64,000 nucleotides of DNA from Companilactobacillus bobalius (GCF_009764355.1 NZ_LNUA01000060.1:1-64000); one strand, 5' to 3'. Positions 44,648 to 52,049 are shown, counted from the stretch's first letter. Notes: a model not told the origin generated them from the sequence alone. Program-made: numbers and translations.

Positions 44648-44833
44648 CAAATAAACCCCCAGTGAACAAAATATCGGTTTAGTTAATATTCTAAACTAAT
44701 AATATTAATGTACAAGAATTTCATGAAACCATTTTTACAAGAAAGTTATATAAATTTATTCATAATTTGCCTTGTTTAGTTAATAAAGCTTGTATATAAT
44801 TTCAAGGATACGTTTTTAGAGGGAGAGTAATTT
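44648..44833. promoter_or_regulatory. Divergent promoter region with repeated GTTTAGTTAAT
   Basis: GTTTAGTTAAT occurs at 44677-44687 and again at 44774-44784, and CTAAACTAAT (inverted) at 44691-44700. The second copy overlaps a plus-strand promoter with TTGTTT and TATAAT 17 bases apart (44772-44800). This suggests a shared regulator for the esterase and the small gene. Confidence 0.45.
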
Positions 44834-45034
44834 ATGGTATTAACAGATGCACAAAAACGTGCCAATGAAAAATGGCATAAGAATCATCGTGAACGTGCAA
44901 ACTATATTGCTATGCGTTCATCCGCAAGAAGTTTTATTCGTAAAAAGTCTACCTTGGAAGACTTAAAAGAACTCCAGGACATCATTGAGGGACGTCGTAA
45001 AGAGTTAGCTCAATCCCTAAATAATCAATTTTAA
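44834..45034 (+). CDS. Small basic protein resembling accessory Lactobacillales proteins
   Basis: A 66-residue charged protein starting MVLTDAQKRANEKWHKNHRE, then a helix with RSSARSFIRKKSTLEDLKEL and a basic end. Similar short proteins (AQKRANxKW start, TLEDLxEL near the end) occur on plasmids and in phage-like regions of Lactobacillales, as far as I recall; no function is established. GAGGGAGAG precedes the ATG and a good promoter lies upstream. Possibly nucleic-acid binding given the basic, helical composition. Confidence 0.75.
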   Translation: MVLTDAQKRANEKWHKNHRERANYIAMRSSARSFIRKKSTLEDLKELQDIIEGRRKELAQSLNNQF

Positions 45035-45117
45035 AAATTGTATGCCCTTGCATTTGAAAATTACAAAAATATTTTTCAAAATAAGGCATAAATTTATCTT
45101 AATTTTATTTTTTCTGA

Positions 45118-45160
45118 TATAATTTGGCTAAGGACAAAGTTAAAGGAAGCCTTGTCCTAT
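45118..45160 (+). promoter_or_regulatory. Extended -10 promoter and structured leader of the 40-residue gene
   Basis: TGATATAAT is an extended -10; a weak -35 lies upstream. The transcript would begin with the hairpin AGGACAAAG paired to CCTTGTCCT (45131-45139 with 45150-45158), leaving about 90 bases of leader. Confidence 0.5.
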
Positions 45161-45220
45161 AAGCGTTCTGTCCAGATGCTGATGACATTAAAAGCTGTGA
45201 TTATTTCGGAGATGAAAATC

Positions 45221-45343
45221 ATGAAATTGATAACATGGATCAAGTCATTATTAAAAGCCGAAAAAAACGAAGCTTCTACTCAAGATAGAGAGGTACTCTC
45301 CGAACTTGAAGCTGAAAACAAACCCTTCTTGTTTGGTAAGTAA
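45221..45343 (+). CDS. 40-residue small protein, unknown
   Basis: A short frame beginning MKLITWIKSLLKAEK, an amphipathic helix, followed by an acidic part and ending PFLFGK. The ATG is chosen because GGAG lies nine bases upstream; the open frame extends further up through the structured leader. It has an extended -10 promoter and its own terminator, which argues for a real gene. No family recognised; a membrane-associating peptide is one reading. Confidence 0.5.
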   Translation: MKLITWIKSLLKAEKNEASTQDREVLSELEAENKPFLFGK

Positions 45344-45372
45344 TGTTATTCAGTAAATTATTATTAGGGATG

Positions 45373-45412
45373 GTTCACTTATTATTAAGTGGACCTTTTA
45401 TTTTGCTCTTTT
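45373..45412 (+). terminator. Terminator after the 40-residue gene
   Basis: GGTTCACTTA and TAAGTGGACC pair around TTAT and are followed by TTTTATTTT. Confidence 0.8.
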
Positions 45413-45478
45413 TTCGAATATTTAGTCAGAATTTTATTGACATCAAGACATCACTTTCACTATAATAGTACGAGTGAT

Positions 45479-45552
45479 GTCACAGTGGCTCAGTTGGATA
45501 GAGCAACGGTCTTCTAAACCGTAGGTCGTGAGTTCGAATCTCACCTGTGACA
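45479..45552 (+). tRNA. tRNA-Arg(TCT), copy 1
   Basis: Acceptor stem GTCACAG/CTGTGAC with discriminator A, D-arm GGCTCAGTTGGATAGAGC, anticodon loop CTTCTAA (anticodon TCT) in the stem ACGGT/ACCGT, and T-arm with GTTCGAATC. No CCA is encoded. A promoter TTGACA and TATAAT (spacer 18) lies upstream and a terminator follows. Confidence 0.95.
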
Positions 45553-45566
45553 TTTTTTTATACATT

Positions 45567-45603
45567 AAAAGCTGTTAGGAGTAAAATCCTAATGGCTTTT
45601 TTA
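45567..45603 (+). terminator. Terminator of tRNA-Arg copy 1
   Basis: AAAAGC..TTAGGA pairs with TCCTAA..GCTTTTTT around a short loop. Confidence 0.8.
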
Positions 45604-45699
45604 ATATCTATTTACCAAATTAAACGATATTTTGTGATAAAAAAATTCAAATTAATTATTGCAACTCAAATCACTTTTCTCTATAATAGTATAAGTGAT

Positions 45700-45773
45700 G
45701 TCACAGTGGCTCAGTTGGATAGAGCAACGGTCTTCTAAACCGTAGGTCGTGAGTTCGAATCTCACCTGTGACA
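45700..45773 (+). tRNA. tRNA-Arg(TCT), copy 2
   Basis: Identical to copy 1 over all 74 bases, 221 bp downstream, with its own promoter (TTGCAA and TATAAT, spacer 17) and terminator. No CCA encoded. Confidence 0.95.
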
Positions 45774-45787
45774 TTTTTTTATACGCT

Positions 45788-45822
45788 AAAAGCCGTTAGG
45801 AATAATCCTAGCGGCTTTTTTT
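45788..45822. terminator. Terminator of tRNA-Arg copy 2
   Basis: AAAAGCCG..AGGA pairs with TCCT..CGGCTTTTTTT. It also reaches the stop codon of the convergent cation transporter gene and can serve both. Confidence 0.82.
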
Positions 45823-46795
45823 ATGCTGGAACGACCATTACATCTGTATCGACAATACCAAACTGACGCCGCATTTGGGCCTCAATCTCTTCGCCTAAAC
45901 GGTAACTGTCTTTCACTTCCATATGAGCATCAACAGCAATAATCACATCCATAGTAACCATATTGCCACTATAATGAGCATTTATATCCTCTACCTTTTT
46001 TATCTGAGGATTATTCTCAATAACTTTCCGAAATTGCATTTCGGCTTTCGGATCAAAATAATCAGCCAAATTTAAACTGCTCTCTTTAAAAATCTTGATG
46101 CCAGCTACCAAAATAAAAATACCGACAATGATACTGGCCACGCCATCAAGCCATGATATCTTAAATAACAAGGCCCCACCGATCGCTACCATAGTTCCCA
46201 AACTGGTCAAAGCATCACTTAAACTATCTTGAGAGGCTGCTGTCAAAGCTGCATTCTGTAGTTTTAAACCAGCAGACCGATTCATCCACCAAACAACTAT
46301 CATAATTACCATTGCAACACCCGCTCCTAATAGAGTGATTGGTTGAGGTACTTCTTGTAATTTCGGATGCATTAGACTCTTGAATCCACCATAAATAACG
46401 TTCAGCGAAATAGCAATCATAACTATTCCGGTAATCAGAGTAAAGACTGTTTCATAATGAAATCGTGTCAGTTGCAATCGTTGACCATTGTTTTGAATAT
46501 CCTCTGGCAAAGGTTGTCCCATTAAATCGTCATCGTCAATATCTCGAGCAATAAAAATTCCTACTAATAATAAGACAGCTGATATAATTCCAGCTAAATT
46601 ATTCAAAGCATCAGCACGTAAAGTCTGTGAATGTCCAATCTCTGCCAAATAAAATTCAATTATAGAAATTGCTAAATATGCCCCTACATTAAATAATAAA
46701 TGATGTTGAGCACTGCGTAATTTATTCAATTCTCGATGTTGAATCTTATGCCATTCTTTCGTTTCTTTTTGAAGATGTTGTTTTTTTTCTTGCAT
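45821..46795 (-). CDS. Cation diffusion facilitator transporter
   Basis: A 324-residue CDF family metal/proton antiporter. About six helices carry the metal-site motifs RADALNNLAGI (helix 2) and SQDSLSDALTSLG (helix 5), followed by a cytoplasmic C-terminal domain (about 245-324) with NAHYSGNMVTMDVIIAVD. The N-terminus is a charged, amphipathic stretch (KETKEWHKIQHRELNKLR). The metal cannot be read; manganese, zinc or iron are possible. A hairpin-rich leader with a terminator lies upstream, suggesting regulation by attenuation. Confidence 0.9.
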   Translation of the reverse strand: MQEKKQHLQKETKEWHKIQHRELNKLRSAQHHLLFNVGAYLAISIIEFYLAEIGHSQTLRADALNNLAGIISAVLLLVGIFIARDIDDDDLMGQPLPEDIQNNGQRLQLTRFHYETVFTLITGIVMIAISLNVIYGGFKSLMHPKLQEVPQPITLLGAGVAMVIMIVVWWMNRSAGLKLQNAALTAASQDSLSDALTSLGTMVAIGGALLFKISWLDGVASIIVGIFILVAGIKIFKESSLNLADYFDPKAEMQFRKVIENNPQIKKVEDINAHYSGNMVTMDVIIAVDAHMEVKDSYRLGEEIEAQMRRQFGIVDTDVMVVPA

Positions 46796-46854
46796 GATAA
46801 TGCCTCACTGAATAGACCCTTTTACTAAATAATCCTAGCGCTTTAACTTTAAAA

Positions 46855-46968
46855 TCACAAAAAAAGAGCCCCTTCAATATCGAAGAGGCTCTCCCTTTTA
46901 TCGTTGAGGATAGAATGCAACTTTCGTTGCTCATTTAATATATCATCTATCAACCAGAAATTCTCCAT
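46855..46968 (-). CDS. Possible 37-residue leader peptide before the cation transporter
   Basis: An open frame starting MENFWLIDDILNEQRKLH with a weak GGGA eight bases upstream. Its last codons are formed by the terminator hairpin and T-tract, and it ends before the transporter start. It covers a hairpin GCAAC-GAAA-GTTGC. It could be a leader peptide whose translation controls the terminator, or chance. Low confidence. Confidence 0.3.
   Translation of the reverse strand: MENFWLIDDILNEQRKLHSILNDKRESLFDIEGALFL
46861..46894 (-). terminator. Terminator/attenuator upstream of the cation transporter
   Basis: On the minus strand GAGCCTCTTC pairs with GAAGGGGCTC (one G-U or mismatch) around GATATT and is followed by seven T. 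It lies about 65 bases before the transporter start and could attenuate its transcription. Confidence 0.78.
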
Positions 46969-47000
46969 TTTAAAATTCCCGTAAAGAAATTGTATTATTA

Positions 47001-47017
47001 ATTACAAATTCTGTAAT
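47001..47017 (-). promoter_or_regulatory. Inverted repeat upstream of the transporter leader
   Basis: ATTACA-N5-TGTAAT, extended by A/T pairs, lies between a possible -35 TTACAG and -10 TACAAT (spacer 16) on the minus strand. A metal-responsive operator is conceivable; the regulator is not identifiable. Confidence 0.4.
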
Positions 47018-47040
47018 AAATGATTCATATTAACTCAAAG

Positions 47041-47172
47041 CTATGCGCTCAACTTCAATAATTTGTTCATAGCTTCTTCAATTGACTTACCGCATGCAGA
47101 AACCCGAGTGTTTTTCTTATCAAATACGGTAAACAACTGATGCTTAGTATCTAAAGTAACTTTATATCTCAT
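47041..47172 (-). CDS. 43-residue HicB-like small protein
   Basis: Starts MRYKVTLDTKHQLFTVFDKK and ends SACGKSIEEAMNKLLKLSA. The pattern of a strand, a second strand, a Gly and then an SIEEAMNKLLKL helix is that of a minimal HicB antitoxin fold, but the protein is half the usual length and has no DNA-binding tail, and no HicA toxin is adjacent. GGAGG with eight-base spacing precedes the ATG, so translation is likely. It lies downstream of ynbB on the same strand, 91 bases away. Confidence 0.65.
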   Translation of the reverse strand: MRYKVTLDTKHQLFTVFDKKNTRVSACGKSIEEAMNKLLKLSA

Positions 47173-47263
47173 ATTGCTTACCTCCAATTATTTGAATACT
47201 AATTATACACTCCTAAACAAAAAATACAATCAAAACGATTTAATTATTATAACCATACTTATT

Positions 47264-48517
47264 TTACTTAAAGAATAATTCTTTACATGCATTAGCAATA
47301 GCAATCTTAACATGTTCAAATGTTAAGCCACCTTGGATATAAATAATATAAGGTGCACGCATTGGTCCATCACAAGAGAATTCAATACTTGCTCCAGAAA
47401 CAAAAGTTCCGGCGGCCATAACGACTTTATCCTCATAACCTGACATTTCACTAGGTACAGGCAAAACATTGGAATCGATTGGTGAGAATTTTTGAACCAT
47501 TTCGGCAAATTTAACCATCTTATCCGGATCGTTAAATTCAATAGTTTGAATCAAATCTGTCCGGTCATCATTCCACTTAGGTGATACATTCAAACCTAAT
47601 TTTTCAAAAATACCTGCTTCAAAAATGGCACCCTTAATAGCATTACCAGTTACTCTTGGAGCTAGGAAGAAACCTTGGAACATTTCTGACAAACGACCAA
47701 CTGTAGGACCCTCAGAAGCGCCAATTCCAGGAGCTGTGAGACGATAACTTGCTAATTCAACTAAATCCTTTTTACCAACGATATAGCCACCAACTTTGGC
47801 CAAACCACCACCAGCATTCTTGATTAATGAACCAGCCATAATATCAGCACCTACTTCGGTAGGTTCAATTGTTTCGGAAAATTCACCATAGCAATTGTCA
47901 ACAAAGATAATTGCATCAGAAACAGTCTTAACTTGCTTGATAATTTCAGCAATTTCTTTAACTGTCAAACTCTTACGTACGGAATACCCACGAGATCTTT
48001 GAATAGCAATAACTCTAGGATTTTGTTCTTTTATCTTCTTCTTCATCAAATCGAAGTTGACCTTGTCGCCATCCATTTCAACGTAATCGAAACCAATCTT
48101 ATAATCAATCAATGAACCCTTTTTATTACCAGCAGTTCCAATAACCTCTTGCATAGTGTCATATGGTTCGCCTGTAACATAAAGTAAATTATCTCCTGGA
48201 CGAAGCATACCAAAGAGTGCTGTTGCCAATGTATGTGTACCTGAAACAAATTGTGGACGTACTAAAGCCGCTTCAGTTTTAAAAACGTCACAATAAACAG
48301 CTTCTAATTGGTCACGACCACGATCGTCATCCCCATAACCAGTCGTACCTAGCAAACTACTTTCATCAATACTTTCTTTTCTAAAGGCCTCTAAAACTTT
48401 ATTTTGATTATCCAAAACTTGCTCATCAATTTCAGCCAACTTTGGAGCAATCATCTCATCAGTCTCTTTGATAACCTCTTTTAATTTATCTGGAAATGCT
48501 GCGTTCCATTTAGTCAT
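47264..48517 (-). CDS. ynbB: YnbB-type PLP-dependent protein (aluminium-resistance/methionine gamma-lyase-like)
   Basis: A 417-residue fold-type I PLP protein of the Alum_res family. Key parts are the N-terminal RPQFVSGTHTLATALFG, the PLP Asp in IIFVDNCYGEFSE and the likely Schiff-base Lys in GSLIKNAGGGLAKVGG. It is annotated variously as aluminium-resistance protein or methionine gamma-lyase; the reaction is not established. It overlaps miaA by eight bases, the conserved miaA-ynbB order. The glnR-glnA genes usual further on are absent here. Confidence 0.92.
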   Translation of the reverse strand: MTKWNAAFPDKLKEVIKETDEMIAPKLAEIDEQVLDNQNKVLEAFRKESIDESSLLGTTGYGDDDRGRDQLEAVYCDVFKTEAALVRPQFVSGTHTLATALFGMLRPGDNLLYVTGEPYDTMQEVIGTAGNKKGSLIDYKIGFDYVEMDGDKVNFDLMKKKIKEQNPRVIAIQRSRGYSVRKSLTVKEIAEIIKQVKTVSDAIIFVDNCYGEFSETIEPTEVGADIMAGSLIKNAGGGLAKVGGYIVGKKDLVELASYRLTAPGIGASEGPTVGRLSEMFQGFFLAPRVTGNAIKGAIFEAGIFEKLGLNVSPKWNDDRTDLIQTIEFNDPDKMVKFAEMVQKFSPIDSNVLPVPSEMSGYEDKVVMAAGTFVSGASIEFSCDGPMRAPYIIYIQGGLTFEHVKIAIANACKELFFK

Positions 48518-49436
48518 TGTGCCCTCCTACAAATTTTATGATATTTTTCTCGATTGTTTTTTGATAATTATTATCATCACTAATATTATACCAATCTACA
48601 TCCATTTGATTGCGGAAATATGTAAATTGTCGCTTGGCAAAATGACGAGAATTCTTTTTAACTTCATCTAGACAACTATCTAAAGGAGTATTTTGTTCAA
48701 AATAGGGAAATAGCTCCTTGTAGCCAATAGCGTTCTTTGCCTGGACAAATGTCTCACGATGCTTAAAAACGTACTCAGCCTCATCTAATAGTCCCATTTC
48801 TACCATTTTATCAACACGCTGATTAATCCGTTCATATAACTTAGGACGATCATCGGTTAAACCTATTAAATAAAAGTTAGCCCATTTATTACCATTGTTT
48901 TGATCTGTTATTGATTTTCCAGTAGTACGAATTACTTCAATTGCTCGTATTAGTCTTCGAGAATTCTCAATATCAATTTTTCGATAAGCAATCGGATCTT
49001 CTGACTTCAAAATTGATTGCAACCTACCCACTCCATCATTCTTTTCGATTTCGAGTAACTCTTGACGTACTTTGTCGTCCCCCGTAGAATTTCCACCTAA
49101 ATTAAGATTATTTATCAACGAACTCAAATAAAAACCTGTTCCGCCAACAACGAATGGAATTTTTCCTTGTTCATTCAAATCTGTAATTATCTTTTTGGCA
49201 CGTTCTTGAAAATTTTTAACTGTATAACGTTGATCTGGATCACAAATATCAACCAAATGGTGTGGCACGGCTTTTAATTCGGCAGGCGAATCCTTGGCAG
49301 TACCAATATCCAAATGACGATATATTTGCATCGAATCACCAGAAATTATTTCACTATGAAACTCTTGAGCTAATTTTAGACCCAACGCACTTTTTCCCAC
49401 AGCCGTTGGACCGACAATTGCTATAACTTTTTTCAA
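48510..49436 (-). CDS. miaA: tRNA dimethylallyltransferase MiaA
   Basis: Adds a dimethylallyl group to A37 of tRNAs reading UNN codons. The 308 residues have the P-loop IVGPTAVGKSALGLKLA, the catalytic EIISGDSMQIYRHLDIGTAK, VPHHLVDICDP and VVGGTGFYLSSLI. Substrate dimethylallyl diphosphate comes from the isoprenoid route that also feeds ispA. No hfq follows, as expected in lactobacilli. Divergent from the DUF3042 gene. Confidence 0.96.
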   Translation of the reverse strand: MKKVIAIVGPTAVGKSALGLKLAQEFHSEIISGDSMQIYRHLDIGTAKDSPAELKAVPHHLVDICDPDQRYTVKNFQERAKKIITDLNEQGKIPFVVGGTGFYLSSLINNLNLGGNSTGDDKVRQELLEIEKNDGVGRLQSILKSEDPIAYRKIDIENSRRLIRAIEVIRTTGKSITDQNNGNKWANFYLIGLTDDRPKLYERINQRVDKMVEMGLLDEAEYVFKHRETFVQAKNAIGYKELFPYFEQNTPLDSCLDEVKKNSRHFAKRQFTYFRNQMDVDWYNISDDNNYQKTIEKNIIKFVGGHND

Positions 49437-49522
49437 AAAATTACCCCACTTAATATAGTCTTTTATAGATATTTTAAAGGAAATAAGCCATAATGAGAAC
49501 TAAAGACAGGAGGAATTATATT

Positions 49523-49717
49523 ATGGCAAAAAATCAAAAACACTTTCGTTTTGTTAAAGGCTTTCTTGTTGGTTCATTAACAACAGCAACAGCCGTTTAT
49601 GGTGCACTACATGCATTCAAGAAAAAGGTTATCGAACCTGAAAATGAAGAAAACGAACGAGTAGAAGAAAACCGCAGACGTGCTAACCGTAAGAGCCTTC
49701 AAGCACACCAAGGTTAA
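49523..49717 (+). CDS. DUF3042 family small protein
   Basis: A 64-residue protein with the start MAKNQKHFRFVKGFLVGSL, one hydrophobic segment (about 12-33) and a charged C-terminal helix rich in Glu and Arg. This is the DUF3042 layout, a lactic-acid-bacteria family of unknown role usually divergent from miaA. AGGAGG nine bases upstream fixes the ATG. Single gene with a bidirectional terminator. Confidence 0.85.
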   Translation: MAKNQKHFRFVKGFLVGSLTTATAVYGALHAFKKKVIEPENEENERVEENRRRANRKSLQAHQG

Positions 49718-49736
49718 TTATTAATTTCAAATAATA

Positions 49737-49773
49737 AAAAATGCTGTGTCAGAATTTTTTCTGCACAGCATTT
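49737..49773. terminator. Bidirectional terminator between DUF3042 gene and rhodanese gene
   Basis: AAATGCTGTG and CACAGCATTT form the stem, with a second pair CAGAA/TTCTG towards the loop, and A/T-tracts on both sides. Confidence 0.85.
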
Positions 49774-49775
49774 TT

Positions 49776-50183
49776 TTATAGTTTAGTAGTCTTTTTAGTT
49801 TGACCTTCCCAATCGGAAAAGCGATCCTCTAACCACTTAACGTCAGTAAAGCCCCATTTTTTTGTTAACTTGATAGCAGCACGAACACAAATATTCTTAC
49901 TATCTGCATATAAATATACAGGAAGATCTGGTCTCAATTCGCCCTCATTATATTTTAATTGTGTATAAGGAAGACTTCTAGCACCAAGGATATGTTTTGC
50001 ATCGAATGCATTTTTTTCTCTCAAATCAACAATTTGAGCTTTTCTCATTGTCTTTTCAAAGGTTTTTTGATCAACTGAGCCACCCATTTGTCTGCCTTTA
50101 TACCAATAATAAAGCCATGAGCCGACCCAATAGATGATAAATCCTATTACAATAACGTACAAAACTGCATTTAATACTTGCAT
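49776..50183 (-). CDS. Membrane-anchored rhodanese-like protein without the catalytic Cys
   Basis: A 135-residue protein with one N-terminal membrane helix (about 3-24) and a rhodanese domain (IVDLREKNAFDAKHILGARS). The active loop, normally starting with Cys after a hydrophobic strand, reads VYLYADSKNICVRAA: the catalytic position is Ala, so sulfur transfer is unlikely. ATG is preferred over an upstream GTG because GGGG has nine-base spacing to it. It follows glcK by 12 bases, a common lactobacillar pairing. Confidence 0.88.
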   Translation of the reverse strand: MQVLNAVLYVIVIGFIIYWVGSWLYYWYKGRQMGGSVDQKTFEKTMRKAQIVDLREKNAFDAKHILGARSLPYTQLKYNEGELRPDLPVYLYADSKNICVRAAIKLTKKWGFTDVKWLEDRFSDWEGQTKKTTKL

Positions 50184-50195
50184 TAACACAAACCC

Positions 50196-51158
50196 CTAAC
50201 CAACTTTAATCAATGAAGCTGCACCGATAACACCTGCACCATTACCAAGACTAGCAAGTCTTAGTTCAGTTGAGTCCTTGATTGTAGCAAATTCATTCTT
50301 ACGCATAGCTTTGTCCACTTTGTTTAGAAGGAATTCTCCAGCAGCAGAAACACCACCACCGATAACTACATACTTAGGATTCAAGGTGTTAGCAATATTA
50401 CCTAGAACAAATCCAAGTGAATCACAAACATAATCAGCAACGATCAATGCTAGATCATCATCTTTTTTAGCCAAATCGAATACATCTTTAGCAGAGATAT
50501 CTTGACCATCATCAAGCATAGCTTTCAATTCTGAATCTCCAGCATATTCTGAAGCACGATCTCTAGCAACACGAACGATACCAGTAGCAGAGGCAATTGT
50601 TTCCAAACAACCTCTCTTACCACATGTACACATGAAACCATTAGGATCAACAGTAACGTGACCGATTTCACCTGCTGCACCATTAGCACCTTGTAGTAAT
50701 TGACCATTAGCGATGATACCACCACCAACACCAGTACCAAGTGTTACAAAAACAACATCTTTAGCGTTGTTACCAGCACCTTGCCATCTTTCACCAAGTG
50801 CTGCAACGTTAGCATCATTTTCAATAGTTACAGGAAGACCTGTTCCTTTTTCGATGTCACGTACTGGATAAACTTCATTAGTCCAGTTAAGGTTGTAAGC
50901 ACCTTTGATTGTTCCTTTTTCATGATCAATAGTACCAGGTGAACCCAAACCAATTCCATCAAATTGGTCGGCACTCATACCGTACATATCAAGATGATGA
51001 TTAATTGAATCAATAATATCAGGAATAATTAATTGTCCGTCAGATAGAATATTTGTTTCAATACTCCATTTTTGTTGAATCTCACCTTTTTCAGTAAGAA
51101 TAGCAAATTTAATTGTTGTACCACCAAGGTCAACACCGATTAACTTTTTGTCTGTCAC
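50196..51158 (-). CDS. glcK: Glucokinase (ROK family)
   Basis: Phosphorylates glucose to glucose 6-phosphate using ATP. The 320 residues show the phosphate loop IGVDLGGTTIKFAI, the substrate Asp region IENDANVAALGE, the ROK zinc motif GFMCTCGKRGCLETIAS and VTLGTGVGGGIIANG. The start overlaps the yqgQ stop by four bases. Typical order yqgQ-glcK-rhodanese. Confidence 0.96.
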   Translation of the reverse strand: MTDKKLIGVDLGGTTIKFAILTEKGEIQQKWSIETNILSDGQLIIPDIIDSINHHLDMYGMSADQFDGIGLGSPGTIDHEKGTIKGAYNLNWTNEVYPVRDIEKGTGLPVTIENDANVAALGERWQGAGNNAKDVVFVTLGTGVGGGIIANGQLLQGANGAAGEIGHVTVDPNGFMCTCGKRGCLETIASATGIVRVARDRASEYAGDSELKAMLDDGQDISAKDVFDLAKKDDDLALIVADYVCDSLGFVLGNIANTLNPKYVVIGGGVSAAGEFLLNKVDKAMRKNEFATIKDSTELRLASLGNGAGVIGAASLIKVG

Positions 51159-51385
51159 TTTGATCTGTCCTTTTCTTTTTCTTCTTCTATTCTATGCTCC
51201 CGTTTTAAGACCAATTGAGCATTGATGAAGGTCTTTTTGTCGATCATTTGACTCTCATATAAACGCTTAACCTCAATAAACATAAGCTCTATATCCCACA
51301 TTCTTTTACCAACGTGAACAAAAGTGCCATATCTTTTCAGAAGTTGCTGAACGTCATAAAGAGTTCTAAAACTCATCTCATCCAT
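51155..51385 (-). CDS. yqgQ: DUF910 family protein YqgQ
   Basis: A 76-residue charged helical protein with the family core LYDVQQLLKRYGTFVHVGKR, then WDIELMFIEVKRLYE. It is nearly always found just before the ROK glucokinase gene in Firmicutes; function unknown, possibly nucleic-acid binding. It overlaps the rhomboid gene by eight bases and glcK by four. The start could also be the ATG three codons later. Confidence 0.9.
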   Translation of the reverse strand: MDEMSFRTLYDVQQLLKRYGTFVHVGKRMWDIELMFIEVKRLYESQMIDKKTFINAQLVLKREHRIEEEKEKDRSK

Positions 51386-52049
51386 AAACTATCATACCTT
51401 TTGTATACATAAAGTAAGAAATTACGACTAAAACAACCAGAGATAATATTCTAAAAATCATCTTAGGACGTTGTATACCAGGCAAACCTAAAGTATAACC
51501 TAAGAACAATCCCCCAAGTGCACCACCAAGGTGCCCCCAAATATTAATACTAGGCATTAATAAGTCCAAAAGTAAGTTAACGACAATCAAACCTAGAAAA
51601 CTCTTACCAATTTCAGTCATAAATCTATTTTCACGATATATGAATCCCAAAGCTAGAAAAGCCGCAAAGAGACCAAAAATCGAAGTACTAGCACCCACTG
51701 AAATTGTATTATCGCTTCCAAAAGCAAAACTTGCTAAATTACCAGTGATACCACTCAAAAGGTAAATTGTTAAAAAGCGCCAATGACCTATCATGGGCTC
51801 TAATATTTGACCAACATATAATAGTGTAAACCCATTCATGAAAATATGGAAGACACTTAAGTGTAAAAATATTGGTGTAATCAAACGCCACCAGTCACCA
51901 GTTTGAATACTTACATTCGTCATGGCACCCATTGTCATCAAAGTATTGCTATTCTGTGAGCCTCCAGCTAGAACTTCAACCAGATAAACTCCAATAGTTA
52001 ATACCAAGAGTGTCCATGTCACATACGCATTACTCTGTCGATTAAACAT
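51378..52049 (-). CDS. Rhomboid family intramembrane serine protease
   Basis: A 223-residue protein with about seven membrane helices. The catalytic Ser is in ISVGASTSIFGLFAA and the catalytic His in NIWGHLGGALGG, with the HxxxN-type segment HLSVFHIFMNGFTL. It lacks the long soluble N-terminal domain of Bacillus GluP. Substrates unknown. It overlaps fthC and yqgQ by eight bases each, showing coupled translation. Confidence 0.94.
   Translation of the reverse strand: MFNRQSNAYVTWTLLVLTIGVYLVEVLAGGSQNSNTLMTMGAMTNVSIQTGDWWRLITPIFLHLSVFHIFMNGFTLLYVGQILEPMIGHWRFLTIYLLSGITGNLASFAFGSDNTISVGASTSIFGLFAAFLALGFIYRENRFMTEIGKSFLGLIVVNLLLDLLMPSINIWGHLGGALGGLFLGYTLGLPGIQRPKMIFRILSLVVLVVISYFMYTKGMIVYG

Noticed and set aside
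46746..46934. 62-codon minus-strand frame overlapping the transporter start and its terminator
   Set aside because: It overlaps the 5' end of a conserved gene in another frame and has no ribosome binding site.
47041..47172. Complete HicAB toxin-antitoxin module
   Set aside because: No HicA-like frame with its double-stranded RNA-binding core is found on either side; only the small HicB-like protein is present.
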